Shown: in pieces, positions 53,635-64,000 of the stretch
Layout: every line of letters begins with the position of its first letter
How positions within the stretch are numbered: position 1 is the stretch's first letter
DNA from: Dryocosmus kuriphilus
Taxonomy: Eukaryota > Arthropoda > Insecta > Hymenoptera > Cynipidae
Direction: 5' to 3'
Assembly: GCA_038277395.1 (NCBI GenBank)
Contig: CM076192.1
Span: 14,803,494 to 14,867,493, forward strand
DNA length: 64,000 nucleotides
Made by a program: the position numbers and the translations under genes
Notes under the pieces: generated by a model
What the model was told of the DNA's origin: nothing
Seen by the model: only the letters and a program-made list of their open reading frames with translations
Database searches by the model: none

Positions 53635-56600
53635 ATGAATAAGGATGTGGTCAGATGTCACTTTGAAGCTTTGTTCGGGCGTAGGTTTGAGACGAACGAA
53701 CAACATCGACTCTTCATGGGCCTTCATCTGGACTTGGCCTCAGGGCTGACCCCACAACAACTAGCTGACCAATTCCGCTCAATTGAGCGTCGTAAGCTCC
53801 ATTCCGTGGTCGAAATTGAAAACATCAAGAGGCAAGTGCAACAACAACAAGCACTCTCCGAAACAAACTCCACGGAGACGGTCGAGGAGGAGATTCTACC
53901 CGAGATACACGACGCTGCAAATTTCCGGGAGCTGGGTCCAGGGGATCTGGAACGAATATTGTCACAGAGTCTTCAGTCACTAGGTCTTCATCCGTCGGAC
54001 CAAGCCCCTGTGGACCCTACTAAAGAGCTTAAGGAAGAGAGCTTGCGTCTCTTAGGGTACTTCACTGATGCCATCATAGAGTTTAAAGAACAGGAACCAT
54101 CCCAAAGGGGTTCTCTTCCTAAGTTTAAGATTAACAACGGCCTTCTCCGGTTAGTTGGTAGCTTAAAAAACCACATATTGCCTCTGTTCCTGCGTCAAGA
54201 CATGAGCTTAGAGCAGTTGAAGACTATTGCATATTGCCCTGCGGTCGCATGTGCCAGGACGATGAGCATAAAAATCAAGCCTTTGGAAATAACTCCTACT
54301 TCCCCGGGGGTAAGTCTGATCCTCCGTGGAAGTTTAGGCTTCAAAACGAGATCAGCAGAATAAGAGACAAACTTGGTCGGTTGTACCAATTTCGAAAGAG
54401 CAATCTGTCTCAGAAGCTGACTCGCCACGTAGAGGATATCCTTCGCCCACTTAACATCAGCCAAGAATATCTAAGGACTTAGAAGAAGTTATTGACTACT
54501 ATAGACAGAGGCTGATGGTGCTGTCAGCGCGGCTGAGACGCTTTAAGAGGACTATCGCAAGCAAAAACAGCAAGATCTTCTTACTAAATGAAAAGAAATT
54601 TTAACGTAAACTTTCTAATGGGGAAATCAATAATGCCATTGAATACCCGAGGGCTGAGGAGATGGCTAGATTTTGGTCAGTTATCTGGGGTAATTATGTG
54701 TCAAATGATTTGGACACGCCGTGACTTGAGCTTTAAAAGGAGAGAGTTTCAGAACTGCCTGCGATGGATGATCTATCTATCACAATTTCTGAGGTAACTC
54801 GCATCCTAAAGAGGGCAAAGAACTGGAAGGCGGCTGGTTCGGACGGGGTGCACAGTTTCTGGTACAAGTACCTGGTGACTCTGCACCCCACCCTTGCGGA
54901 CGCCCTTCAGGCCATTTTAGAGAATCCGTAACTTATGCCTTCCTCCATGACAGAGGGAGTCACGTGTATGATACCAAAAAAACCAGACCCCAATAGTCCT
55001 ATAGACTATCGACCAATTACCTGCCTTTTCACACTCTAAAAGTGTCTCATGGCTATTATATTCGAAGGCATCTGCAAATACTGTGAGAAGAAGAAGTCCT
55101 CACAGAGCAACAAAAGGGTTGCTGTCGGGGCTCCCGTGGTTGCAAGGACTTGTTCACAATTGATACTGCGATCGTGCTACATGCAAAGCACAGCCAGCGT
55201 AATTTACACATGGCCTATATTGTCTATAAGCAAGCTTTTCTCTCGGTGCCTCACGACTATTTACTTGAGGTCCTCAGGATATATAAGATCAGTCCACCCG
55301 TCACTCAACACATGGTGCACGAAAATCAGGTGTTTTAGTCGTGGAGCTGCGAGGGACACTCGGTCCTTGTCAAATGAACGAGGTATCTTTCAAGGCGACT
55401 GCTTCTGTTCATTATGGTTCTGTTTGGCCCTAAAACCTCAGAGTAGGACACTCAACAACACGTCCTATGAGTTTAATATAATTGCGGGCGTATCTGAATC
55501 TCAGGTCACTCAGCTCCTTTACATGGGTGATATAAAGGTTTATGCTGACTCAGAGTCTAAACTGCAAAGTTCTCTTAACATCTTACTGCAGCCTTTCAAT
55601 GATATCAGCATGAGTTTGGGCCTAGATAAATGCAGGAAACTGCATCTATCCTAGAGAGATGATCACTTCACTGGAAATGGGTGATTAGGATCCGACACAG
55701 ACGATGATTGTTGGGGTGTCTATCGGTATCTCGGTATATTGCAGTCAAGAGGACCACTCCTGTCTACAATGAAAGAGGTACTTAAGACTTCTTTCTCAAG
55801 ACGACTGAATTCGGTCATGTCTACCGGTCTTAGTGCTAAGAACATCGCCAAGGAAATTAACACATATGCATATCTCTTCTAGCATACTCCTTTGAGTTAT
55901 TATTGTGGTCCAAAACGGACCTTGAGGCTTTAAGCAGAATCATCTGTGTGAAAATGTCTGAACATCATCGGATGCATTATGAGAAGACGGCCGTGGAGAG
56001 AATAGTCCTACCACGCAAGCTTGGGGGCAGAGGGGTTTTGAATGTTCGACGACTTTGTGATTCACAGGTTACAAAGCTGCGCGAATACTTCATGAATAGG
56101 ACGAAAATCCTGCTCTAGTACTGCATCTCCTCTGGCTAAAGCGGGGAGAACTGTTTCCGGAAACGGAGGGGTTCATTATTGCTATCCAAGATGGAGTGAT
56201 GAATACGAGGAATTATCAAAAACACGTCCTCAATATTAAGGTGGCTATTGATAAGTGCCACCTCTGTGGAAATCCAAATGAGACAATCGGGCATATCATT
56301 GATGGCTGTACGATGCTTTCCTCGCAAGAATATACCCGTAGACACAATGATGCTGCTGGGATTATCCACCAACAGATCGCTCTTAATCTTGGTTTGCTAG
56401 TGGAATGTAAGCCGATCTCCTCTACTGGGACAGAAGTATCCTGACAGACCATATGTTCAGGCATAATAGACCAGATGTCATCTGGTGGAGCAGGCACTAT
56501 GAACATGTCAGAATTATTGACATTAGTGTTCCTTTAAACTAAAATATTCAACTTCGATATACTGAGAAGATCCAGAAATATGCGGAGTTAAGGCAGGAGA

Positions 56601-56803
56601 TTATGGCCGTGTGGAGGGTGAAGAAAGTCACCCTTCACCCGGTCTTAACCTCCTCCACAGGGAGCGTTCACGTGAGATATATCCAGCACTTGGAAGACCT
56701 GGGAGCTGGGAAATTTTTACATCTTATACAGAAGGCGATTTTGCTTAACACCTGCCGCATCGTCCGGAATTTTCTGGGCGTTATCAATGATAGGGGCTAA
56801 TCG
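53635..56803 (+). pseudogene. LINE ORF: RT and restriction-like endonuclease, catalytic residues lost
   Basis: The N-terminal part is open for 242 codons (MNKDVVRCHFEALFGRRFET..), and a WKFRLQNEISRIRDKLGRL segment follows. The RT part has NWKAAGSDGVHSFWYKYL (54820-54870), PIDYRPITCLFT (55000), the motif A region AYIVYKQAF where DYKKAF is expected (Asp to Val), RGIFQGD (55380), and MGDIKVYAD where MDD is expected (Asp to Gly). The C-terminus has CHLCGNPNETIGHIIDGC (zinc motif), RPDVIWW..IIDISVP (nuclease Asp residues) and LNTCRIVRNFLG. At least six frameshifts or stops occur. Confidence 0.85.
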
Positions 56804-57505
56804 TCATTATTATTATTGTTTTCTCTATCGTGTCGTTTATGTCTGTGTATTTTTGTGGAGTCGTGTGTGTCGTACACCGCTCGAAACATTATATATATAT
56901 ACAATATACACATATATATGCATGAATAGAATCGTTTGTCTCAGATTTCTGTTTCATAAGTCTGGACGAATTCCCTGGTTTCCATTCCCAGGTGCGCCTT
57001 TGACTCACTATGAGGGGATTGCTTTTGCCCCCTTGGCACCCGAGATAGGCGTCGCTTGATATTTTTTTTTGATTGACCAATAAAAATTGAGGAAGGGTGT
57101 ATGTGGTCATGTTACATACCTGGCAGGGGTCACTGTTTGTGTAAAAAAAAAAACAACAAGCAGTGATTATTTGTGCCTTTGATAATGTTGCCTGACGGGG
57201 GTCACTGTTTATGAAATGACTCTTTGAGCAACGTCTGAGGCATTTATGAATTTCCTCAATTCAAAATAACACCTCTTACTTCAGGCATCCCTTTATGCCA
57301 GAGCAAAAGCTGCGATGCTTCCTGGTCCAGAGCTGGATTATTTTATTTATTTGACGAATGCGCAAGCAAAATGATTTGTAAAACGACATCTGACACCAAC
57401 GAATCTACTGAGCACTTGCGGTTTTCGCGACCGTGTTTAGTAGCGAAGGAACGGGTCATGAGTGCCTGCGGGAGGAGGTGGGACAAATAATAAGAATAAG
57501 ATTAA
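56804..57505 (+). other. 3' UTR of the LINE
   Basis: It holds a short (ATT)n, a TATATA-type tract (56890-56920), and two related phrases, CTGGCAGGGGTCACTGTTTGTG (57119-57140) and CTGACGGGGGTCACTGTTTATG (57191-57212), about 72 bases apart. The palindrome GCGGTTTTCGCGACC and the AATAATAAGAATAAG tail end it. Confidence 0.65.
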
Positions 57506-58085
57506 TAGTAATCTAATACTTTCGCTCGCCGCGTAAGAACATCGGCGGTATGTGCGAAAGAAAAGTAACAGTGTTAAGTGCTGTCGCCTTGCAAAAAATT
57601 CCCATTCTTGCTTACCTTCTGGGCAGAAGAAGCAGAAGTGGATGACGTATATGTTTCGAGGGCTGGCATCAGTCTAGTCTATGGTATGCCGTACTAGACA
57701 CCCAAAAAATTTTCGCTTGTCGAATTACCCACCCGAAATCGAAAAAGCATTTTTGAAAGTTATAGGCCTAATCTAAAGTTCCATGCACGTTGGGGATTCC
57801 GAGCAGAGAGTGTGAACTTGTTCACAGCGTTTTGTCTCGTCACATGTTTTGAAGCTTTTTTTCATGAGTTGATTTGATCACGTCGCTACGTTCGCTGCTC
57901 GGCGCGTGCGCTTGGCAATTGTCAGAAATGTGAGAATGCACCTTAAATTTACACGCACTGTATGAGTGATACACACACACACACGCACACAAACATACCT
58001 CTATTGCAACAGGTGTAAAGTAAAAAGTTTGAAACAGGTGTAAAAGAAATGTCACAAAGGGCGGGGCGCGAGCGAGAAAAAGAAA
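57506..58085. other. Gene-free stretch before a possible hAT exon
   Basis: It holds (AC)n at 57971-57992, CTAGTCTATGGTATGCCGTACTAG (57675-57698, an imperfect palindrome), and a GC-rich GGGCGGGGCGCGAGCGAG just upstream of ATG 58086 that resembles a promoter-proximal region. No gene recognised. Confidence 0.35.
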
Positions 58086-58352
58086 ATGTTGAAATATTTA
58101 GTCAAGAAGCGTAAGAGAGACGACGAAGAGATTACTGAGAGTGACGTTGGAATGGTAGAAAAAGAAAAAGAAAGTGGTGTGATAACCTCAACTGCTGAAA
58201 GTGACTTTTCAAGCATTTTACCGGACTCTAGTGGCAGTGTTAAAAAAGATAGTGTTAATTTGAATTCCGATCGTGAGCATCCTATATTTCTATATAGTTT
58301 GCATAATCATAGAGCAAATAAATGTATTCAAAGGTTACATATGAGAAAATAA
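58086..58352 (+). CDS. 88-codon ORF, possible hAT-type transposase N-terminus
   Basis: MLKYLVKKRKRDDEEITESD, then a Ser-rich acidic stretch and SDREHPIFLYSLHN. A short hydrophobic start, a Lys/Arg cluster and a Ser/Asp-rich linker are seen at the N-terminus of many hAT (ZMYM-like) transposases, but no zinc finger or catalytic part is present before the stop at 58352 and the assembly gap at 58459. The assignment is weak. Confidence 0.3.
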   Translation: MLKYLVKKRKRDDEEITESDVGMVEKEKESGVITSTAESDFSSILPDSSGSVKKDSVNLNSDREHPIFLYSLHNHRANKCIQRLHMRK

Positions 58353-58458
58353 AGTGTTAATGCTTGAACGACTGCTGTAAACTGGAATTGTTAAAATTAT
58401 TTTTCGGAATATTATTTTTATACTATATAAACTCACATTTTTACTCACACTTTCGTTA

Positions 58459-58958
58459 NNNNNNNNNNNNNNNNNNNNNNNNNNNNNNNNNNNNNNNNNN
58501 NNNNNNNNNNNNNNNNNNNNNNNNNNNNNNNNNNNNNNNNNNNNNNNNNNNNNNNNNNNNNNNNNNNNNNNNNNNNNNNNNNNNNNNNNNNNNNNNNNNN
58601 NNNNNNNNNNNNNNNNNNNNNNNNNNNNNNNNNNNNNNNNNNNNNNNNNNNNNNNNNNNNNNNNNNNNNNNNNNNNNNNNNNNNNNNNNNNNNNNNNNNN
58701 NNNNNNNNNNNNNNNNNNNNNNNNNNNNNNNNNNNNNNNNNNNNNNNNNNNNNNNNNNNNNNNNNNNNNNNNNNNNNNNNNNNNNNNNNNNNNNNNNNNN
58801 NNNNNNNNNNNNNNNNNNNNNNNNNNNNNNNNNNNNNNNNNNNNNNNNNNNNNNNNNNNNNNNNNNNNNNNNNNNNNNNNNNNNNNNNNNNNNNNNNNNN
58901 NNNNNNNNNNNNNNNNNNNNNNNNNNNNNNNNNNNNNNNNNNNNNNNNNNNNNNNNNN
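58459..58958. other. Assembly gap, exactly 500 N
   Basis: 500 unknown bases, a standard placeholder size. The tandem tRNA-like array starts directly to the right of it, so it probably extends into the gap. Confidence 1.
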
Positions 58959-61900
58959 ATATAATTGAAAATTTTTCTTGTAAGGGGAAATTAAAACTGA
59001 CAATTTTTGAACTTTTTTTGGAGTATTAAAAAGGTTGACAATAGGAAAATTACTTTTCAAAAAACTAAAGATAAATCTTTTTACGATTTTTAAATAAAAC
59101 CCAAAAACATACAAAATTCTAAAAAATCACCGTGCCCCGGGATTTGAATCGAACCTTCTCAATTCTAGTGAGACGCGCTACCAATTGACCCACCACGCCA
59201 ACAGTGAAAATTTTGAATTTGCATTTCCCCATCAGAGGGAAATTTTTACAAGGGTTTGAAATACGTCATCATAAATTAATTATTTTTTTTTTTTTTTGAT
59301 GAAAAAATGCTAATGAATTGTTTTTAAATTTCTTATAAGAGGGAATTTAGAAACTAATGCTTCAACAATTCTTGAGTTTAAAAGAGTTGACAATAAAAAT
59401 CTACTCATCAAACTAAATGATAACTCTTTTTACGTTTTTTTAATAAAATCCAAAAACATACAAATACAAAAAAACACTGGGGAAGGGTTTTGAACCGGAA
59501 ACCTTCTCAATTCTATGGGGCCGCTCCCAATTGACCAACGGGGCCAACATAAATTTTAGAATTATTTCCCCCAAAATTTTGATGAAAAAATTCAGCGAAA
59601 TTAAACGTCGTCCCAATAAAATTTTTTTTTTATTTTGGGTAAATTCTAAAGAATTAGTTTTTAAATTCTTATAAGAGGGAATTTTAAAACTACAATGTTT
59701 CAGAAAATTTTTTGGGAATTAAAAAGATTGACAAGTAAGAATGTACTCTATCAAAACTCAAGTTTTTTTTTTAATCGTTTATTTAAAAATTTAAATTTAA
59801 AACACGTCCCAACTTTTACCCCCAACCCACCCCTCAATTTACTTGTTCCCAAGTTTTTTTTGGGCACTAAAAAATAATTTGGGTTTCTAGGCTTGCCATT
59901 TCTGGGGTTTTGGGGATGTTTATCAGGAAAAACCTGGGACTTGTTTCCCTACTTATTGGGTTTGGAATGCGGTTTTTTTACATTTCTTTTCCCAGCTTGA
60001 CAAAATTTTTGTGCGCAACCTGCTTTTTTCATTCCTTAGACTTCTTGAAAATGGATAGTTTTTGCCATTTCAAAAGTTTTATGCCTAAAATGTCGGTTTA
60101 TATATACCTTCCTAAATTATTGGAGTATTAAGAAGAGTTGACAAGTAGGAAAATCTACTCTATCAGAACTCAATGATAACTCTTTTTACGACTTTTAAAA
60201 TAAAATCCGAAAAATATACAAATTTCTAAAAAATCACCGTGGACCGGATTTGAACCGGCAACCTTCTCAATTCTAGTGAGACGCGCTAACCAATTGAGCC
60301 ACCACGGGCCAACAGTGAAAATTGTAGAACTTGTATTTACCCGATCTACTGATTTTTTGGAAAGATTCAGCGAAAGAGTGTATTACGTCAGTACACATAT
60401 AGAGTATTATTTTTTTAATTTTTTGATGGTAAATGTCTGAAATAGAATTAGTATTTGAATTCTTATAAGATGGAAATTTAGAAACTGACAATGCTTCACA
60501 CAATTTCTTTTGGAGTATTAAGAAGAGTTGACAAGTAGGAAATCTACTCTATCAGAACTCAATGATAACTCTTTTTACGACGTTTTAAATAAAATAAAAT
60601 CCGAAAATATACAAATTTTCTAAAAAATCACCGTGGACCGGATTTGAATCCGGCAACCTTCTCAATTCTAGTGAGGAGCGCGCTACCAATTGAGCCACCA
60701 CGGGCCAACAGTGAAAATTTTAGAACTTGTATTTTTACCCGATCTATGATGGAAAGATTCAGCGAAGAGTGTAAACGTCATTACACATATAGATATTATT
60801 TTTTTTTTATATTTTGATGGTAAATTGTCTGAATAGAATTAGTATTTGAATTCTTATAAGATGGAAATTAGAAACTGACAAATGCTTCAGACAATTTCTT
60901 GAGTATTAAAGAAGAGTTGACAAGTAGGAAATCTACTCTATCAGAACTCAATGATAACTCTTTTTTTTAACGATTTTTTAAATAAAATCCGAAAATATAC
61001 AAATTTTCTAAAAAATCACCGTGTGGACCGGATTTTTGAACCGGCAACCTTCTCAATTCTAGTGAGACGCGCTAAAACAATTGAGGCCACCTACGGGCCA
61101 ACAGTGAAAATATTAGAACTTGTATTTACCGATCTATGATGGAAAGATTCAGCGAAGAGTGTATTACGTCAGTACAATATAGTAATTTATTTTTTTATAT
61201 TTGATGGTAAATGTCTGAATAGAATTAGTATTTGAATTCTTATAAGATGGAAATTAGAAACTGACAATGCTTCAACACAATTTCTTGGAGTATTAAGAAG
61301 AGTTGACAAGTAGGAAATCTACTCTATCAGAACTCAATGATAACTTTTTTTACGATTTTTTTAATAAAATCCGAAAATATACAAATATTTTAAAAAATCA
61401 CCGTGGACCGGATTTGAACCGGCAACCTTCTCAATTCTTTAGTGAGACGCGCTACCAATTGAGCACCACGGGCCAACAGTGAAAAATTTTAGAACTTGTA
61501 TTTACCCGATCTATGATTTGAAAAGATTCAGCGAAGAGTGTAATACTCAGTACACATATAGATATTATTTTTTTATTTTTGATGGTAAATGTTCTGAATA
61601 GAATTAGTATTTGAATTCAATAAGATGGAAATTAGAAAAACTGACAATGCTTCAGACAATTTCCCTTGGAGTATTAAGAAAGATTGACAAGTAGGAAATC
61701 TACTCTATCAGAACTCAATGATAACTCTTTTTACGACTTTTAAAATAAAAATCCGAAAATATACAAATTTTCTAAAAAATCACCGTGGACCGGATTTGAA
61801 CGCGGCAACCTTCTCAATTCTATTGAGACGCGCTACCAATTGAGCCACCACGGGCCAACAGTGAAAATTTTAGAACTTGCATTTACCCGATCTATGATGG

Positions 61901-64000
61901 AAATTTTTCAGCGAAGAGTGTATTACGTCAGTACACATATAGTTATTATTTTTTTTTTATTTTTGATGGTAAATGTCTGAATAGAATTAGTATTTGAATT
62001 CTTATAAGATGGAAATTAGAACTGACAATGCTTCAGACAATTTCTTGGAGTATTAAGAAGAGTTGACAAGTAGGAAATCTACTCTATCAGAACTCAATGA
62101 TAACTCTTTTTACGACTTTTTAAATTAAAATCCGAAAACATACAAAATATTCTAAAAAATCACCGTGGACCGGATTTGAACCGGCAACCTTCTCAATTCT
62201 AGTGAGACGCGCTACCAATTGAGCCACCACGGGCCAACAGTGAAAATTTTAGAACTTGTATTTACCCGATCTATGATGAAAGAGTTCAGCGAAGAGTGTA
62301 ATACGTCAGTACACATATAGATATTATTTTTTTATTTTTGATGGTAAATGTCTGAATAGAATTAGTATTTGAATTCTTATAAGATGGAAATTAGAAACTG
62401 ACAATGCTTCAGACAATTTCTTGGAGTATTAAGAAGAGTTGACAAGTAGGAAATGTACTCTATCAGAACTCAATGATAACTCTTTTTTCGATTTTTAAAT
62501 AAAATCCGAAAATATACAAATTTTTCTAAAAAATCACCGTGGACCGGATTTGAACCGGCAACCTTCTCAATTCTAGTGAGACGCGCTACCAATTGAGCCA
62601 CCACGGGCCCAACAGTGAAAATTTTAGAACTTGTATTTACCCGATCTATGATGGAAAGATTCAGCGAAGAGTGTATTACGTCAGTACACATATAGAAAAT
62701 TATTTTTTTTATTTTTGATGGTAAATGTCTGAATAGAATTAGTATTTGAATTCTTATAAGATGGAAATTAGAAACTGACAATGCTTCAGACAATTTCTTG
62801 GAGTATTAAGAAGAGTTGACAAGTAGGAAATCTACTCTATCAGAACTCAATGATAACTCTTTTTACGACTTTTTAATAAAAAATCGAAAATATACAAAAT
62901 TTTTTCTAAAAAATCACCGTGGACCGGATTTGAACCGGCAACCTTCTCAATTCTAGTGAGACGCGCTACCAATTGAGCCACCACGGCCAACAGTGAAAAT
63001 TTTAGAACTTGTATTTACCCGATCTATGATGGAAAGATTCAGCGAAGAGTGTATTACGTCAGTACACATATAGAAATTATTTTTTTATTTTTGATGGTAA
63101 ATGTCTGAATAGAATTAGTATTTGAATTCTTATAAGATGGAAATTAGAAACTGACAATGCTTCAGACATTTTCTTGGAGTATTAAGAAGAGTTGACAAGT
63201 AGGAAATCTACTCTATCAGAACTCAATGATAACTCTTTTTACGACTTTTAAGTAAAATCCGAAAATATACAAATTTTCTAAAAAATCACCGTGGACCGGA
63301 TTTGAACCGGCAACCTTCTCAATTCTAGTGAGACGCGCTACCAATTGAGCCACCACGGCCAACAGTGAAAATTTTAGAACTTGTATTTACCCGATCTATG
63401 ATGGAAAGATTCAGCGAAGAGTGTAATACGTCAGTACACATATAGATATTATTTTTTTATTTTTGATGGTAAATGTCTGAATAGAATTAGTATTTGAATT
63501 CTTATAAGATGGAAATTAGAAACTGACAATGCTTCAGACATTTTCTTGGAGTATTAAGAAGAGTTGACAAGTAGGAAATCTTACTCTATCAGAACTCAAT
63601 GATAACTCTTTTTTACGACTTTTAAATAAAATCCGAAAATATACAAATATTCTAAAAAATCACCGTGGACCGGATTTGAACCGGCAACCTTCTCAATTCT
63701 AGTGAGACGCGCTACCATTGAGCCACCACGGCCAACAGTGAAAATTTTAGAACTTGTATTTACCCGATCTATGATGGAAAGATTCAGCGAAGAGTGTAAT
63801 ACGTCAGTACACATATAGATATTATTTTTTATTTTTGATGGTAAATGTCTGAATAGAATTAGTATTTGAATTCTTATAAGATGGAAATTAGAAACTGACA
63901 ATGCTTCAGACAATTTCTTGGAGTATTAAGAAGAGTTGACAAGTAGGAAATCTACTCTATCAGAACTCAATGATAACTCTTTTTACGATTTTTAATAAAA
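58959..64000 (-). repeat. Satellite array, about 375-380-bp unit, each with a tRNA-like gene
   Basis: Twelve tRNA-like segments start at 59127, 59474, 60234, 60628, 61016, 61398, 61780, 62160, 62534, 62914, 63286 and 63660. The spacing is 394, 388, 382, 382, 380, 374, 380, 372 and 374 for the regular part, and the space between 59474 and 60234 equals two units. Each unit also carries AGAGTTGACAAGTAGGAAAT, CAGCGAAGAGTGTA and GATGGTAAATGTCTGAATAG. The array runs out of the window. The first three units are strongly degraded. Confidence 0.97.
63286..63360 (-). tRNA. tRNA-like gene, anticodon loop CTAGAAT (AGA), best copy of the array
   Basis: On the minus strand: acceptor GCCGTGG pairs with CCACGGT (7 bp with one G-T). 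The D arm GCTC/GCGC has one mismatch, with loop AATTGGTA. The anticodon stem TCTCA/TGAGA is perfect with a 7-base loop CTAGAAT. The variable loop has 5 bases. The T arm GCCGG/CCGGT has loop TTCAAAT. Box A (TGGCTCAATTGG) and box B (GGTTCAAATCC) fit Pol III, and a T6 terminator follows the 3' end by two bases. The anticodon would be AGA (Ser), but a Ser tRNA needs a long variable arm, so identity is unclear. The D arm resembles an elongator Met type. Other copies: 59127-59199, 59474-59544, 60234-60310, 60628-60706, 61016-61099, 61398-61474, 61780-61856, 62160-62235, 62534-62609, 62914-62988, 63660-63733. Confidence 0.6.

Larger units (their letters stand above)
53328..57505 (+). mobile_element. 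R4/Dong-like LINE, near full length, about 4.2 kb
   Basis: A GC-rich 5' region (53328-53410, CCGGGTTGCCAGGCGACCGGG), one long ORF (53635-56803) with central RT and C-terminal Cys-His motif plus nuclease, a 0.7-kb 3' UTR, and a tail of AATAATAAGAATAAG (57487-57501). This single-ORF layout with C-terminal restriction-like endonuclease is that of the R2/R4 group. Elements of the Dong type are known to insert in TAA-rich repeats, consistent with the AAT tracts here. Confidence 0.75.

Noticed and set aside
58335..59114. Long frames that run through the Ns
   Set aside because: They exist only because the 500 unknown bases contain no stop codons.
62470..63913. 105-107-codon frames with VAGSNPVHGD in the satellite
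   Set aside because: They are translations of the tRNA-like segment (GGTTCAAATCC and neighbours), a known source of false proteins.
58959..64000. CRISPR array
   Set aside because: Units are about 375 bp, not short repeats with unique spacers; the whole unit is repeated and the setting is eukaryotic.

Overview
The window looks like a gene-poor, repeat-dense stretch of an insect (or other arthropod) genome. It is AT-rich, full of microsatellites and homopolymer runs, and contains one run of 500 Ns at 58459-58958. Almost everything I can identify is a transposable element. The families seen are two Ty3/gypsy-type LTR elements, one BEL/Pao LTR element, an R1-like LINE fragment, an R4/Dong-like LINE with a C-terminal nuclease, a Penelope-like element, a mariner, a Polinton/Maverick, a probable THAP-domain DNA transposon, two SINE-like retroposons and a satellite array that carries tRNA-like genes. 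I found no convincing host protein-coding gene, and nearly every element is broken.

Layout. 1-5400: remains of a minus-strand gypsy-type element (integrase at the window edge, long non-coding leader with a 480-bp tandem duplication). 5400-7980: no recognisable gene. 7981-18917: a minus-strand gypsy-type element with two long direct repeats read as LTRs. Its 3' LTR lies at the left behind a 22-base G tract, its 5' LTR lies at the right and is split by a mariner with a clean TA duplication, and an R1-like LINE fragment sits between the 5' LTR and gag. 18918-25400: inverted-repeat elements, a THAP exon with a splice donor, a poly(A)-tailed retroposon with a 12-bp target duplication, and a tRNA-headed SINE. 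25521-40560: a 15-kb Polinton with long terminal inverted repeats. Its genes are protein-primed DNA polymerase B, integrase, packaging ATPase, protease, major and minor capsid proteins, a PLA2-like virion protein and uncharacterised conserved genes, all decayed except one 315-codon frame. 42960-52918: a Penelope-like element (RT plus GIY-YIG) on the minus strand, cut in two by a BEL/Pao element (45077-51912) inserted in its RT. 52919-57505: a truncated 3' end and then a long copy of the same R4/Dong-like LINE on the plus strand. 57506-58458: possible hAT-type N-terminus. 58959-64000: tandem array of about 375-bp units, each with a tRNA-like cloverleaf, Pol III boxes and a T tract.

How the parts relate. 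Nesting gives relative ages: mariner is younger than the gypsy LTR it sits in, Pao is younger than the Penelope element, and the poly(A) retroposon is younger than the inverted-repeat element around it. The Polinton genes form divergent blocks: capsid, protease and PLA2-like genes on the minus strand, and ATPase, a conserved unknown and integrase on the plus strand, divided by a 134-bp intergenic region. PolB converges on integrase. Several of these genes share a TCTATA-type motif close upstream.

Limits: all family calls are from motifs read by eye. Element ends are approximate unless a target duplication or LTR/ITR boundary is stated. Insect origin is an inference from the element families, not from a host gene.
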